Source: Methanobacterium sp. (GTDB lineage Archaea; Methanobacteriota; Methanobacteria; Methanobacteriales; Methanobacteriaceae). From it: DNA of 64,000 nt. The notes beneath the pieces are model-generated. The model worked only from the letters and a program-made list of their open reading frames with translations, was not told the origin of the DNA and did not search any database. The stretch covers positions 11,633-75,632 of the forward strand of contig JADFDH010000006.1 in the NCBI GenBank assembly GCA_018263005.1, written 5' to 3'. A program made the position numbers and the translations under genes. Shown piece after piece: positions 1 to 9,035 of the stretch; the stretch's first letter is position 1; the number at the start of each line of letters is the position of its first letter.

Positions 1-1859
1 TAAGTTCTGACGAGACAGCCATTGAAGATAACACCATCACCGCCAACCTATTAGAAGGTATACACGTCCAAAATTCCGATCTGGTGCACATAATGGGTAA
101 CGATATCCAAACAAGCCTATTAGGCGGAATCAGAATGGAAGACAGTGACTTCGCCACAATTGCCGGTAACCTGATTCATGCCAACCTCATCGACGGTATA
201 ATGGTCTTTAACTGCGCTGATTTCGACATAACCAACAACGACATCTACCTGAACGGTGCTGACGGAATTCTGGTAGTTAATTCAGCTGAATTTAATATAA
301 CTGGCAATGATATCTATCTGAACATTGAAGATGGAGTAACCGTTGTTAACTGTGAACTCTTCAGCATAACTGGAAACAACATCTACATAAGTATCAACGG
401 TGTGGAAGCATGGAATTCAGCAGACTTCACCATAGAAAATAATGATATATACCAACACTTAGGAACCGGAGTATACATCAATGATTCAACCGGATTTGAC
501 GTCATTGAAAACAACATCCATAACAACGTATTAAGCGGTGTTGATGTGGTGAACGAATCTTCCTATGGTTTAATCGGTGAAAATGAAATTCATCATAACC
601 TGATGTTTGGAATATATGTCCATTTCTCAGAGTATATGGTTATAACCGAGAACTGGATATACAACAATGGTGGTGATGGAGTAGAACTCAGCACAACCTA
701 CGATGTTGAAATAGTTGATAACTTAATTGAAAACAACCTACTGGCCGGTATTTACGTCCATAACAGCACAGCTATTTTAGCAGATTACAATTTAATACGA
801 AACAACCTGATAGATGGTATACACTCCAGCAACAATGCCGATGTACAAATTACAGATAATGTAATACATGGACACGTGTTAGATGGTATTGACCTCATTA
901 ACACTGACCAGGTAGTTATCTTCCAGAATGACATCTACGATAATGATTGGGGTATTTATGTTGACGCTAATTGCAGTGATGTGGCCATAAACTTCAACAG
1001 AATTGTGGACAATACCTTCTGGGGATTAGAAAAAGCCGGCAGCACACCTATAGACGCCACCCTTAACTGGTGGGGTTACAATGACGCTGCTGATGTGGAT
1101 GATCAGATTAGCGGAATAGCCATAATATACGACCCTTGGATTGTATTATCCATCAGCGCTGCCCCAGCTAACGTCAGCATCGGTGGTACTTCTACCATAA
1201 CTGCTGACCTGTTACACGACAGCGACGGATTATATCACAACCCAATAAATGGTGTGATACCATACACGGGACTGGCTAACTTCACCACTGACCTAGGAAC
1301 CATTGTAGATGCTAACTTCGTAAATGGAGTGGCAACCTCAACCCTGACTGGTTTAAACACCGCCGGCACTGCTACTGTATCATCAACAGTGGACCATCAG
1401 ACCGTATCCACAACCGTAGTTGTGGTACCCGGAGCAACTATCGCTCAGATAATCACCGCAGCCGGTGTGGTTAAGGCCTTCTATGAAGCCAATGGCGTAC
1501 TACCTGCCATTGTACTGGTAGGTGCGCAGAACCTGACCATGCCCCAGTTCCTGTATCTCTTAGTCACCGCAACTCAGAACGTGAACGTAGGCAACCTTAA
1601 CCCCATAACAGTCATACCAGTTAACCCAGCACCCGCACCCGGCGGAAGCTACACCCACGGAAACCTCTTAAAAGCATCCTACCTAACCGTAGCCGGTAAC
1701 ATCAGAAACTTCATCTTAGCCAACGGACGAGCACCTAACTACGCACAAACCAGCCTCGGTAAAATACCATTCAGCAAACTAGTGTACATGTACAGCAAAG
1801 TGATGAACTTCTACGGAAACATCATACCCAACAGACTACCCAACTACGTATACATCTAA
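1..1859 (+). CDS. Pseudomurein-binding beta-helix surface protein, 5' end missing
   Basis: The reading frame is open from base 3, so the gene begins before the window. About 340 visible residues form repeated turns of roughly 22-24 residues rich in N-D-I-Y/N-G-I, the pattern of right-handed parallel beta-helix (NosD/PbH1-like) proteins. Next comes an Ig-like segment of about 90 residues, then two pseudomurein-binding repeats, the first beginning near GATIAQIITAAG and the second near GSYTHGNLL. By family knowledge these repeats bind the pseudomurein wall of Methanobacteriales, so the protein is probably wall-anchored and extracellular. Its ligand is unknown. The last 477 bases are about 97% identical to the 3' end of the next gene. 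Confidence 0.85.
   Translation, partial: SSDETAIEDNTITANLLEGIHVQNSDLVHIMGNDIQTSLLGGIRMEDSDFATIAGNLIHANLIDGIMVFNCADFDITNNDIYLNGADGILVVNSAEFNITGNDIYLNIEDGVTVVNCELFSITGNNIYISINGVEAWNSADFTIENNDIYQHLGTGVYINDSTGFDVIENNIHNNVLSGVDVVNESSYGLIGENEIHHNLMFGIYVHFSEYMVITENWIYNNGGDGVELSTTYDVEIVDNLIENNLLAGIYVHNSTAILADYNLIRNNLIDGIHSSNNADVQITDNVIHGHVLDGIDLINTDQVVIFQNDIYDNDWGIYVDANCSDVAINFNRIVDNTFWGLEKAGSTPIDATLNWWGYNDAADVDDQISGIAIIYDPWIVLSISAAPANVSIGGTSTITADLLHDSDGLYHNPINGVIPYTGLANFTTDLGTIVDANFVNGVATSTLTGLNTAGTATVSSTVDHQTVSTTVVVVPGATIAQIITAAGVVKAFYEANGVLPAIVLVGAQNLTMPQFLYLLVTATQNVNVGNLNPITVIPVNPAPAPGGSYTHGNLLKASYLTVAGNIRNFILANGRAPNYAQTSLGKIPFSKLVYMYSKVMNFYGNIIPNRLPNYVYI
1383..1859 (+). repeat. Near-identical 3' module, copy 1 (pseudomurein-binding end)
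   Basis: This 477-bp stretch aligns without gaps to 4530-5006, with roughly a dozen base differences by eye. The beta-helix parts upstream are far more diverged. The pattern suggests recent duplication or gene conversion limited to the wall-binding end. Confidence 0.85.
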
Positions 1860-1892
1860 AAAAAAACCAAGTTTAAAGGTGAAAAAACCAAT

Positions 1893-1920
1893 TTTTCCCC
1901 TTTTTTTTATTTTATTTTTT
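1893..1920 (+). terminator. T-run terminator after the first surface protein gene
   Basis: A short C run is followed by several T tracts broken by single A residues, about 35 bases after the stop codon. Archaeal RNA polymerase terminates at such T-rich tracts without a hairpin. A very similar C-then-T block follows the second surface gene. Confidence 0.6.
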
Positions 1921-2047
1921 AAAAGAACATCAGATTCTTAGCTGGGTTCTAATTTTTTACTCATTTACAACCCCTCATTTAATTGGGCATTTTTACCATT
2001 TTAATTTCAGCAAATTTAAGTAGTTCTGAAACTAAAAAAGTATATGC

Positions 2048-2060
2048 TTATAAATTTTTT
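2048..2060 (+). promoter_or_regulatory. Possible TATA box for the second surface protein gene
   Basis: The sequence TTATAAATTTTTT matches the archaeal TATA consensus. It would place the transcript start near 2080, about 140 bases before the TTG start at 2223, giving a long leader. The assignment rests only on motif and position. Confidence 0.4.
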
Positions 2061-2222
2061 AGGACTTAATGGGGTGAATAATCATTTGTTCAAAACATGA
2101 CTATACAGTTGCTACTTTTTTTTATGAACTGCACTATCTCCATCAATTTATCTTAATGTTCAAAAAATATACCCCCCCTAAAAAGATTTAAAATAAAAAA
2201 AAATTGAAAAGGAGGAAAAAAA

Positions 2223-5006
2223 TTGAACAAAAAGCTTATAGCATTAGCTTTTGCCCTGGTAATGGCAGTTATGCTCAGCGGGGCTGTTGCAGCTGCTGAT
2301 GAGGATACGGTTGCTGATGACACCTCTTCTGGTGATCTTTTAACCACCACCTCATCAAACACAGCCTTGCCTGATCCCTATGTTGTGGAAACTGGTATCA
2401 GTTACACCACCATACAGGCAGCTATCGACAGCGTGTTCACCCAGGATGGTATGACCATCCAAGTAGAGGATGGCACCTACAATGAAGACGTTCTGGTGTG
2501 GAAGTCCCTGACTATCGTAGCCGATAATCTATATGGAGCGACGGTAAATTCGTTCTATATCACCAGCACAGGCAGCGGTTCCACCATTGAAGGATTCTAT
2601 ATTAATGGTGGTACTGGCGAAGCTGTAACCCTCATGGACGCTACCGATTGTACCATCAAAAACAACTGGATCACCGGCGGATACAGTGCCGGTGTAGCCC
2701 TGGTAAACAGTGACAACAACGACATAACCTATAACGTTATTGATGATTGGGCATCAGCCAACTACTACGGCATCTACCTAGACAACAGTGACAACAACTG
2801 GATATATCAAAACAGTGTAGGAAATTCCACATATGACGGTATCTGGCTATACCAATCCGACCTGAACTATATAGACTCCAACAATATCTACTGGAACAGT
2901 TTTAACGGAGTTTATCTGGACGAGAGCGATGAAAATAACCTAGAAAACAACTACATATGCTGGAACAGTTTTAACGGAGTATATGTAGATGATAGCGATG
3001 ACAACAATATAGACTATAACTATATCAATGAAAACGGTTTAAACGGTATCTATGTCTATAATTCAGTATCCACTGACATCTACAATAACCAAATATATGA
3101 CAACGGTGCCCAGGGAATCGAAGTACAATACGGCAGTGATTTCCTTATCGGCGGCTTACTTGGAACTAATGTAATCTACGGCAATGGAGATTATGGTATA
3201 TACGTTCATGATTCCAGTGATTTCGAAGTATCATATAATACCGTCTATGACAACGCATGGGACGGTATAGGAATCTATAACAGTTCAGAATTCGTCGTAA
3301 ACGTTAATGCGGCCTTTGACAATGTGAATAATGGTATAAACATAGTAGGGTCATCAGATGTAGATGTAACCGGTAACTACGCATACAGTAACGATGCTGA
3401 TGGAATACAACTCTACGTTGTTTCCGATGCTTTTGTATACGGTAACAACGCCGATATCAATGTGTTCGACGGTATTCACATTTACTACTCAGATAATATC
3501 CTCGTTGAATGTAACGATGTTAATCTTAACGGCGAGGATGGTATAGATGTGGTAGACTCTAATTACTTTGACATCCAATACAATTTAATCTATCAAAACG
3601 TAGATGATGGAATAGATATCGGAAATTGCGATAATTTCAATGTATTTGACAATGACATCTACCAGAACGGAGATGATGGTGCAGATATAAACAACTCTAC
3701 CTTGTTTGAAGTAAACGACAACTGGATCTATGAAAACGTTGATGATGGTATAGACCTAGACACCTGTACCAACGGTCTGATAGACCCCAACTTGATCTAT
3801 GATAACACTGAATCAGGAATAGAGATGAACGACTGCGAAGCCATAGATATCGTAAATAATGAAATCTATGGTAACGGTGATTATGGAGTTGGAATCTTTG
3901 ATTCCAGTGAAATCTCTGTAGATGGTAACATCCTAGATGATAACGAGGATGGTGTGCATATTGAGGGTAGTTCCTTAATCATTGTGCAAAACAACACTAT
4001 TAGCAATAATTCTGATGATGGTGTGAGCATAAACTCAAATCTAGTAACCGTATTCCAAAACGATATATTCGGAAACGTTTGGGGCGTATGGCTCTGGGGC
4101 GATGCCGATGATGTAGATGTGAACTTCAACCGCATTGTGGACAACACTAACGTAGATCTGGGATATATTGCAACTGGTGATGTGGACGCTACCTTGAACT
4201 GGTGGGGATACAACAACCCAGCTGATGTGGCCACCAGAATAAGCGACACCGGAACCGGTACTTTAACCTATGATCCTTGGATAGTCTTATCCATAACTGC
4301 TAGCCCAGCTAGTGTGGGTATCGGCGGAACCAGTACTATTACTGCTGATCTGTTATACGACAGCGATGGTATGTATCACAACCCCGTAAATGGTGTTATA
4401 CCCTATAAGGGATCTGCTAATTTCACAGCCACCACCTTCGGAACCATAACCAACGCCACTAACTTCAGTAACGGTGTGGCCACCGCTACTCTAACTAACC
4501 TGAATGATGCTGGTAACGCTGTGGTTGATTCAACAGTGGACCATCAGACCGTATCCACAACCGTAGTAGTGGTACCCGGAGCAACTATCGCTCAGATAAT
4601 CACCGCAGCCGGTGTGGTTAAGGCCTTCTATGAAGCCAATGGCGTACTACCTGCCACTGTACTGGTAGGTGCGCAGAACCTGACCATGCCCCAGTTCCTG
4701 TATCTCTTAGTCACCGCAACTCAGAACGTAAACGTAGGCAACCTTAACCCCATAACTGTAATCGCAGTTAACCCAGCACCCGCACCCGGCGGAAGCTACA
4801 CCCACGGAAACCTCTTAAAAGCATCCTACCTAACCGTAGCCGGTAACATCAGAAACTTCATACTAACCAACGGACGAGCACCCAACTACGCACAAACCAG
4901 CCTCGGTAAAATACCATTCAGCAAACTAGTCTACATGTACAGCAAAGTCATGAACTTCTACGGAAACATCATACCCAACAGACTACCCAACTACGTATAC
5001 ATCTAA
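2223..5006 (+). CDS. Secreted beta-helix surface protein with pseudomurein-binding repeats
   Basis: 927 residues. The start is TTG, set by GGAGG at 2211-2215 seven bases upstream. A clear signal peptide (Lys-Lys, a hydrophobic core, then VAAAD near residue 25) is followed by about 620 residues of parallel beta-helix turns very rich in Asn, Asp and Gly. An Ig-like domain comes next (about 690-780), then two pseudomurein-binding repeats at the C-terminus. There is no transmembrane anchor, so attachment is probably by wall binding. Homologues are described as adhesin-like proteins of Methanobacteriales; a role in adhesion or surface variation is inference. It is a tandem paralogue of the gene upstream. 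Confidence 0.87.
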   Translation: MNKKLIALAFALVMAVMLSGAVAAADEDTVADDTSSGDLLTTTSSNTALPDPYVVETGISYTTIQAAIDSVFTQDGMTIQVEDGTYNEDVLVWKSLTIVADNLYGATVNSFYITSTGSGSTIEGFYINGGTGEAVTLMDATDCTIKNNWITGGYSAGVALVNSDNNDITYNVIDDWASANYYGIYLDNSDNNWIYQNSVGNSTYDGIWLYQSDLNYIDSNNIYWNSFNGVYLDESDENNLENNYICWNSFNGVYVDDSDDNNIDYNYINENGLNGIYVYNSVSTDIYNNQIYDNGAQGIEVQYGSDFLIGGLLGTNVIYGNGDYGIYVHDSSDFEVSYNTVYDNAWDGIGIYNSSEFVVNVNAAFDNVNNGINIVGSSDVDVTGNYAYSNDADGIQLYVVSDAFVYGNNADINVFDGIHIYYSDNILVECNDVNLNGEDGIDVVDSNYFDIQYNLIYQNVDDGIDIGNCDNFNVFDNDIYQNGDDGADINNSTLFEVNDNWIYENVDDGIDLDTCTNGLIDPNLIYDNTESGIEMNDCEAIDIVNNEIYGNGDYGVGIFDSSEISVDGNILDDNEDGVHIEGSSLIIVQNNTISNNSDDGVSINSNLVTVFQNDIFGNVWGVWLWGDADDVDVNFNRIVDNTNVDLGYIATGDVDATLNWWGYNNPADVATRISDTGTGTLTYDPWIVLSITASPASVGIGGTSTITADLLYDSDGMYHNPVNGVIPYKGSANFTATTFGTITNATNFSNGVATATLTNLNDAGNAVVDSTVDHQTVSTTVVVVPGATIAQIITAAGVVKAFYEANGVLPATVLVGAQNLTMPQFLYLLVTATQNVNVGNLNPITVIAVNPAPAPGGSYTHGNLLKASYLTVAGNIRNFILTNGRAPNYAQTSLGKIPFSKLVYMYSKVMNFYGNIIPNRLPNYVYI
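4530..5006 (+). repeat. Near-identical 3' module, copy 2
   Basis: Partner of 1383-1859 at an offset of 3147 bases. It covers the end of the Ig-like domain and both pseudomurein-binding repeats. Several of the visible differences are at third codon positions, so purifying selection or conversion keeps the protein nearly constant. Confidence 0.85.
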
Positions 5007-5039
5007 AACTAAATTAAAAATGGAATAAAACAAATATTT

Positions 5040-5063
5040 CCCCTTTTTATTTTTTTATTTTTT
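5040..5063 (+). terminator. T-run terminator after the second surface protein gene
   Basis: CCCC is followed by T tracts interrupted by single A residues, about 35 bases past the stop codon. It mirrors the block after the first surface gene, so the duplication probably included the terminator. Confidence 0.6.
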
Positions 5064-5141
5064 AAGAAATGATCTAAATTTTCATTCTATATCTGCTTTT
5101 AAGATTTATCACAATATCAACGGTTGATTTTCATTTTCGAT

Positions 5142-5153
5142 AATATATAAATA
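5142..5153 (+). promoter_or_regulatory. Possible TATA box for the lipoprotein gene
   Basis: AATATATAAATA lies about 60 bases before the TTG start at 5212, which fits a leader of roughly 35-40 bases. A second TATA-like stretch at 5175-5187 is closer, so the exact promoter is uncertain. Confidence 0.4.
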
Positions 5154-5211
5154 GTAATAAAGTGAGAATTATATCTATATAAATATTTTAGTAGTTAATA
5201 GGGTGATAATG

Positions 5212-5619
5212 TTGAGAATTCCGAAAAATGTCCAAATTGGTTTAATAATTGCAGTTCTTTGTTGTATTGTAGCTGTTTCTGGATGTACTTCCAACAATAC
5301 TACGACCAAGAACAATACGAGTTCTAATAATTCAGATTCAAATCCACAAGCTTCAAGTGAGATTCTTATTGTGGTTGATTATGCTGGTAGTTGGGCGGTT
5401 GATGTAAGTGGTGCTTTCGGATATCGTTCATTTTCAGGAACAGGAAGTCAAACCAATAACATAGGAACTGTGAGTGGAACTGTAACTGCTGCCGCTCGCA
5501 AAACTGACAACGGTAATGGTCTTTTAACCGTTTCCATAACTAAAGATGGGAAAACACTAGCCTCACAGAGCACATCATACCCCTATGGAGGGGCAACGGC
5601 AGTGGCCACAGGGATCTAA
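5212..5619 (+). CDS. Small lipoprotein of unknown function
   Basis: About 135 residues. Upstream GTG (5203) and ATG (5209) codons are in frame, but GGTGA at 5202-5206 lies exactly five bases before TTG 5212, the spacing seen at many genes here, so TTG is preferred. The N-terminus has a basic start, a hydrophobic segment and a lipobox-like AVSGC, predicting lipid attachment at Cys and exposure outside the membrane. A Ser/Thr/Asn linker of about 35 residues follows, then a domain of about 80 residues rich in Gly, Ser and Thr that looks all-beta. I do not recognise the domain. It follows the wall-protein genes but has its own promoter. Confidence 0.75.
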   Translation: MRIPKNVQIGLIIAVLCCIVAVSGCTSNNTTTKNNTSSNNSDSNPQASSEILIVVDYAGSWAVDVSGAFGYRSFSGTGSQTNNIGTVSGTVTAAARKTDNGNGLLTVSITKDGKTLASQSTSYPYGGATAVATGI

Positions 5620-5653
5620 AATCCCCATCCACCCTTTTTAAAACAAGTATACA

Positions 5654-5743
5654 ATGAGTCCTAAGGAACGTTTGATCATTACTTTCCTGCTTTTTTTACT
5701 GGTTTTAATGATTATAAACCTGGTATTTTTCCTGATTAAATAG
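5654..5743 (+). CDS. Possible 29-residue single-pass membrane peptide
   Basis: An ATG frame of 30 codons begins MSPKERL and continues as an unbroken hydrophobic segment of about 20 residues, ending in IK and TAG. It follows the lipoprotein gene by 34 bases. No ribosome-binding site is visible, so it may be chance. The charge-then-hydrophobic layout is what keeps it on the list. Confidence 0.25.
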   Translation: MSPKERLIITFLLFLLVLMIINLVFFLIK

Positions 5744-5919
5744 AAAAAGCATTATTAGAATCAAAGAGTTGATATCTCCAAACTCATTAAAATCTATGAT
5801 AATATCTCAAAACTCATTAAACTCCAAGAGTGTATTGAAAAACTCTTTAAAATATGAATTTAGGTTATGTATTTAAAAAATAGTTATTTCATCTCAATTA
5901 ATCAAAAAATTATCATCTT

Positions 5920-5929
5920 AAAAAAAAAA
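5920..5929 (-). terminator. T-run terminator of lon
   Basis: Ten A on the plus strand, read as T on the minus strand, lie about 55 bases past the lon stop codon. Confidence 0.5.
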
Positions 5930-5983
5930 TAGTGGAAGATTCATCCCCCAAATAAGTAAGGGAATGAACCATTTATTTTCTAT

Positions 5984-8362
5984 TTATACTCCTGCCCCGC
6001 CTGAGAGGGAGCTGGCATCCATACCCAAGAGCATGGGTTTTGGAAGTTCTATGCCGATGGTTTCCTTGATCACGTCCTCCACGGTTTCCACCAGGACGAA
6101 TTCCAGTTCATCTTTAACATCAGCAGGGATATCGTCCAGGTCTTTCTCATTATCATGGGGTAGTATTACTCTTTTTATTCCAGCTCGATGGGCGGCTAAT
6201 ACCTTCTCTTTTATCCCTCCCACAGGGAGCACAGCTCCCCGGAGTGATATTTCCCCGGTCATGGCCAGTTTAGGATCAACTTCCCTTCCGGTGACCAGGG
6301 ATGCTATGGTGGTTAAAAGGGCTACACCTGCAGATGGTCCGTCTTTGGGTATTGCTCCAGAGGGTACGTGAATGTGCAGGTCCTTCTTATCGAATTCCAC
6401 CCGTTTAAGACTTAATGCTAATCTGGAGCGGATTAGGCTCTCTGAGATCTTAGCAGATTCCTTCATCACATCCCCTAATTGTCCGGTGAGGGTTAATTTT
6501 CCTGCACCCGGCATGAAAGCTCCTTCTATGAATAGTATATCTCCACCTACCGGGGTCCAGGCTAATCCGGTCACCACTCCTGGTGGGTTGTTTTTTCCGG
6601 CCTGGTTTATCTGGGTTAGTTCATGGCCCAGTATGTCATAGAGCATGTTTTTCTGTACTTTGTAGGGGAGTTCTACATTTCCTAGAACCACTTTTTCAGA
6701 TGCTACCCTGGCCACGGCGGATAACTGTCTTTTAAGTCCTCTTACTCCGGCTTCTCTGGTGTATTTTTCGATGATGGTCTTGATGGCCTGATCCTCTATT
6801 TGTAGCTGTTCCTCTGTTAGTCCATGTTCTTCCAGCACTTCTTCTATTAAGTGTTTGCGGGCTATGATGAACTTCTCATGGCTGGTGTAGCTTCCGATCT
6901 CTATGGTTTCCATTCGATCCCTTAATGGTGCTGGTATTCCCCTTAATGTGTTGGCTGTGCCTATGAAGAACACGTCGGATAGGTCATAGGGGACTTCCAG
7001 GTAGTGGTCGGAGAAGGTGTTGTTCTGTTCCGGGTCCAGCACTTCCAATAGGGCGCTGGCTGGGTCGCCACTGTAGGAGGCCATTAGTTTATCCACCTCG
7101 TCCAGTATAAAGACGGGGTTTTTACTACCGGCTCTTCTCATTCCCTGGATGATCCTACCCGGCAGGGCTCCTACGTAGGTTCTGCGGTGTCCTCTGATTT
7201 CTGCTTCATCTTTAACTCCGCCTAGACTGATCCGTACGTATTCCCTTCCTAATGCCTCGGCTATGCTCTTGCCCAGGCTGGTTTTACCTGTTCCGGGAGG
7301 TCCGGCTAATAGTAGTATGGATCCTTGTTTGTTCTGTTTGAGTTTCATCACTGTTAGGTGCTGGATGATGCGGTCTTTCACCTTATCCAGTCCATAGTGC
7401 TGCTGGTCCAGTACTTTCCGGGCTTCTTCTATGTCTATATCTTTAATCTGGCTTTCTTTCCAGGGCAGGTCCACCAGCAGGTCTAGGTAGTTTCGGATAA
7501 CGTTTTCCTCGGAACTGTGACTTCCCTGTCTTTCCAGTTTGTCCACTTCCTGCAGGGCTACTTCATTAACATCCTCTGGCATGTTGGCTTCTTCTATTAA
7601 TTCACGGTAATCTTTTTTACCGGATTTGCCTTCTGATTCGTTGAGTTCTTCCTGTATAGCTTTGAGCTGTTCTTTGAGCATGGTTTCTCTGTGTTTCTTG
7701 TTCATTTCATCGTTGAATTTGGCGGCTATTTCCATCTGGAATTGGATGGATGCTTTCTGTTCTATGAGTATGTCCAGGAATTTTAGACTTTTTTCTTTTA
7801 GGGAGGTTATTTCCAGTAATTCCTGCTTCTCTGATGGGGATATTCTCATATAGGGGAATAGGTATGCTATGATGTGTGTTATATCATCCATATGGTTGAC
7901 CTTTTCCACGTAGGCCTGTGCTCCTTTGAAATTTTCACTTATCTCCCGGACTAGATGGCGGATGTGTCCCAGGATTTCCTGTTCTTCTTCCTGTGTTAGA
8001 TCATTTATATCCGGTATTGTCTGGTAGGTTGCTTTGAAATTACCTTTATCCTGTATTAGTTCTTTTATTTCTACTCTTTCCAGGATCTGTATTTTCATGT
8101 GGTACAGGTCCTTCATTTCCCTGGCTTTTTCAACTTTAATTAAGGTTCCTATTTTATGAAAATCAGATTCTATGTATAATCCTTCCACATGGTCTTCTTT
8201 AACTGCCAGGATGATGCCGTAGAAATCATCTTCAGACAATCTGTTGTAGAATTCTCGGCCGATTTCTTTATTTATTTTAAGGTTTATATCAGTTTTCTGT
8301 AGATATACCGTATGAGGTATAACTATTACTGATAATTCTTGGTTTATGTTGGTTTCTTTCAT
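5984..8362 (-). CDS. lon: ATP-dependent Lon protease, bacterial LonA type
   Basis: 792 residues, close to the ~780-820 of bacterial LonA. An N-terminal substrate-binding domain and coiled-coil helices fill about residues 10-300. The AAA+ domain has Walker A GPPGTGKT at 354-361 and Walker [10 protein letters not shown]. The C-terminal protease domain has the catalytic Ser677 in PKDGPSAG and the Lys of GGIKEKVL (718/720), the LonA Ser-Lys dyad. Most archaea carry membrane-anchored LonB, which has two membrane helices inside the AAA+ domain; none are seen here, so this is a soluble protease. It degrades misfolded and short-lived proteins. The ArsR-type gene lies just upstream on the same strand. 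Confidence 0.95.
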   Translation of the reverse strand: MKETNINQELSVIVIPHTVYLQKTDINLKINKEIGREFYNRLSEDDFYGIILAVKEDHVEGLYIESDFHKIGTLIKVEKAREMKDLYHMKIQILERVEIKELIQDKGNFKATYQTIPDINDLTQEEEQEILGHIRHLVREISENFKGAQAYVEKVNHMDDITHIIAYLFPYMRISPSEKQELLEITSLKEKSLKFLDILIEQKASIQFQMEIAAKFNDEMNKKHRETMLKEQLKAIQEELNESEGKSGKKDYRELIEEANMPEDVNEVALQEVDKLERQGSHSSEENVIRNYLDLLVDLPWKESQIKDIDIEEARKVLDQQHYGLDKVKDRIIQHLTVMKLKQNKQGSILLLAGPPGTGKTSLGKSIAEALGREYVRISLGGVKDEAEIRGHRRTYVGALPGRIIQGMRRAGSKNPVFILDEVDKLMASYSGDPASALLEVLDPEQNNTFSDHYLEVPYDLSDVFFIGTANTLRGIPAPLRDRMETIEIGSYTSHEKFIIARKHLIEEVLEEHGLTEEQLQIEDQAIKTIIEKYTREAGVRGLKRQLSAVARVASEKVVLGNVELPYKVQKNMLYDILGHELTQINQAGKNNPPGVVTGLAWTPVGGDILFIEGAFMPGAGKLTLTGQLGDVMKESAKISESLIRSRLALSLKRVEFDKKDLHIHVPSGAIPKDGPSAGVALLTTIASLVTGREVDPKLAMTGEISLRGAVLPVGGIKEKVLAAHRAGIKRVILPHDNEKDLDDIPADVKDELEFVLVETVEDVIKETIGIELPKPMLLGMDASSLSGGAGV

Positions 8363-8546
8363 ATTATCACAGGATAAATGATTTATTGATCCTTATTTAC
8401 TTAATCTAATAATTATGGGGTGTTGTTTTATTATTTTTTAATTTTGATGATGGTTTTTTTATGTTTTAATGATGATATTTTAATTAAAAAAAAATTTAAG
8501 CGTGAATTTATGGTTTTATTTGATTACTTGTTTAAACCATTTTTTT

Positions 8547-8903
8547 TTAATCATCTCTATATCTTGGTTCTATTTTTTCACATTTCAATAGAAGGCATCC
8601 GAATAAGAAATCTATTTTTTCTTTATGTTCCACAAGGGCTTGCTCATTGAATGTGTAATATATGTAGTTTCCCTGTTTTTTGGCGTTGAGTATCTTAGCT
8701 GTTTTCAGCACCTTTAAATGTTGGGAGGCTGCTGGTTGGGTTAAACCCATTATACGGGCCATATCTGTAACGCTGACCTTCTCCATTTCACCTGAGGCTA
8801 ATCTGTAGATTAAAAGCAATCGGTTAATATTTCCCAGTGCTTTAAATAGTTCTTCCAGATCTTCGGATAAATCTGAGCATCTTTGGGGATTAACCTTCAA
8901 CAT
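8547..8903 (-). CDS. ArsR-family winged-helix transcription regulator
   Basis: 118 residues. An N-terminal helix (LFKALGNINRLLLIY) leads into a winged helix with recognition helix TQPAASQHLKVLKTAKIL and wing KKQGNYIYYTFN, the ArsR/SmtB layout. Cysteines near the N-terminus (RCSD) and C-terminus (FGCLLLKCEK) could bind metal or sense redox, but the inducer is unknown. ATG 8903 lies only a few bases after the predicted transcript start, so the mRNA is nearly leaderless. The promoter is inside a perfect inverted repeat, suggesting autoregulation. lon follows 184 bases downstream and may be a target. Confidence 0.88.
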   Translation of the reverse strand: MLKVNPQRCSDLSEDLEELFKALGNINRLLLIYRLASGEMEKVSVTDMARIMGLTQPAASQHLKVLKTAKILNAKKQGNYIYYTFNEQALVEHKEKIDFLFGCLLLKCEKIEPRYRDD

Positions 8904-8910
8904 ATAACAT

Positions 8911-8938
8911 AAGTATATAAGAATATGCTTATATACTT
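8911..8938 (-). promoter_or_regulatory. Promoter with perfect inverted repeat, probable ArsR operator
   Basis: AAGTATATAAG and its exact reverse complement CTTATATACTT are separated by six bases. Read on the minus strand the block contains a TATA box about 25-30 bases before the ATG at 8903. A dimeric winged-helix protein bound here would cover the TATA box and repress its own gene. Confidence 0.7.
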
Positions 8939-8987
8939 TTCTGTTTTAGAAATAATATCAATGAAAATTTGAGACTAAAAATTATCT

Positions 8988-8997
8988 AAAAAAAAAT
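8988..8997 (-). terminator. T-run terminator of the GluRS gene
   Basis: A run of A on the plus strand, read as T on the minus strand, lies about 40 bases past the gltX stop codon and before the ArsR promoter. Confidence 0.5.
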
Positions 8998-9035
8998 AAA
9001 AAAACCAGTTTATTGGACAAAAAAATAAACCCACT

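Larger units (their letters stand above)
1860..2222 (+). other. 363-bp spacer between the two surface protein genes
   Basis: The spacer holds the T-run terminator of the first gene, an AT-rich stretch, a likely TATA box at 2048-2060, a run of seven C at 2172-2178 and the ribosome-binding site at 2211-2215. No reading frame here is convincing. The second surface gene therefore probably has its own promoter and a leader of roughly 150 bases. Confidence 0.6.
5620..5983. other. 364-bp convergent spacer between lipoprotein and lon
   Basis: Apart from the possible 29-codon frame, it contains loosely repeated AAACTCATTAAA-like phrases at about 5776-5855 and an A run at 5920-5929 that reads as a T-run terminator for lon. 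No further gene is visible. Confidence 0.5.

Noticed and set aside
8420..8650. Plus-strand 76-codon hydrophobic frame between lon and arsR
   Set aside because: Phe/Leu-rich product of T-rich spacer plus antisense of the arsR 3' end; no support.
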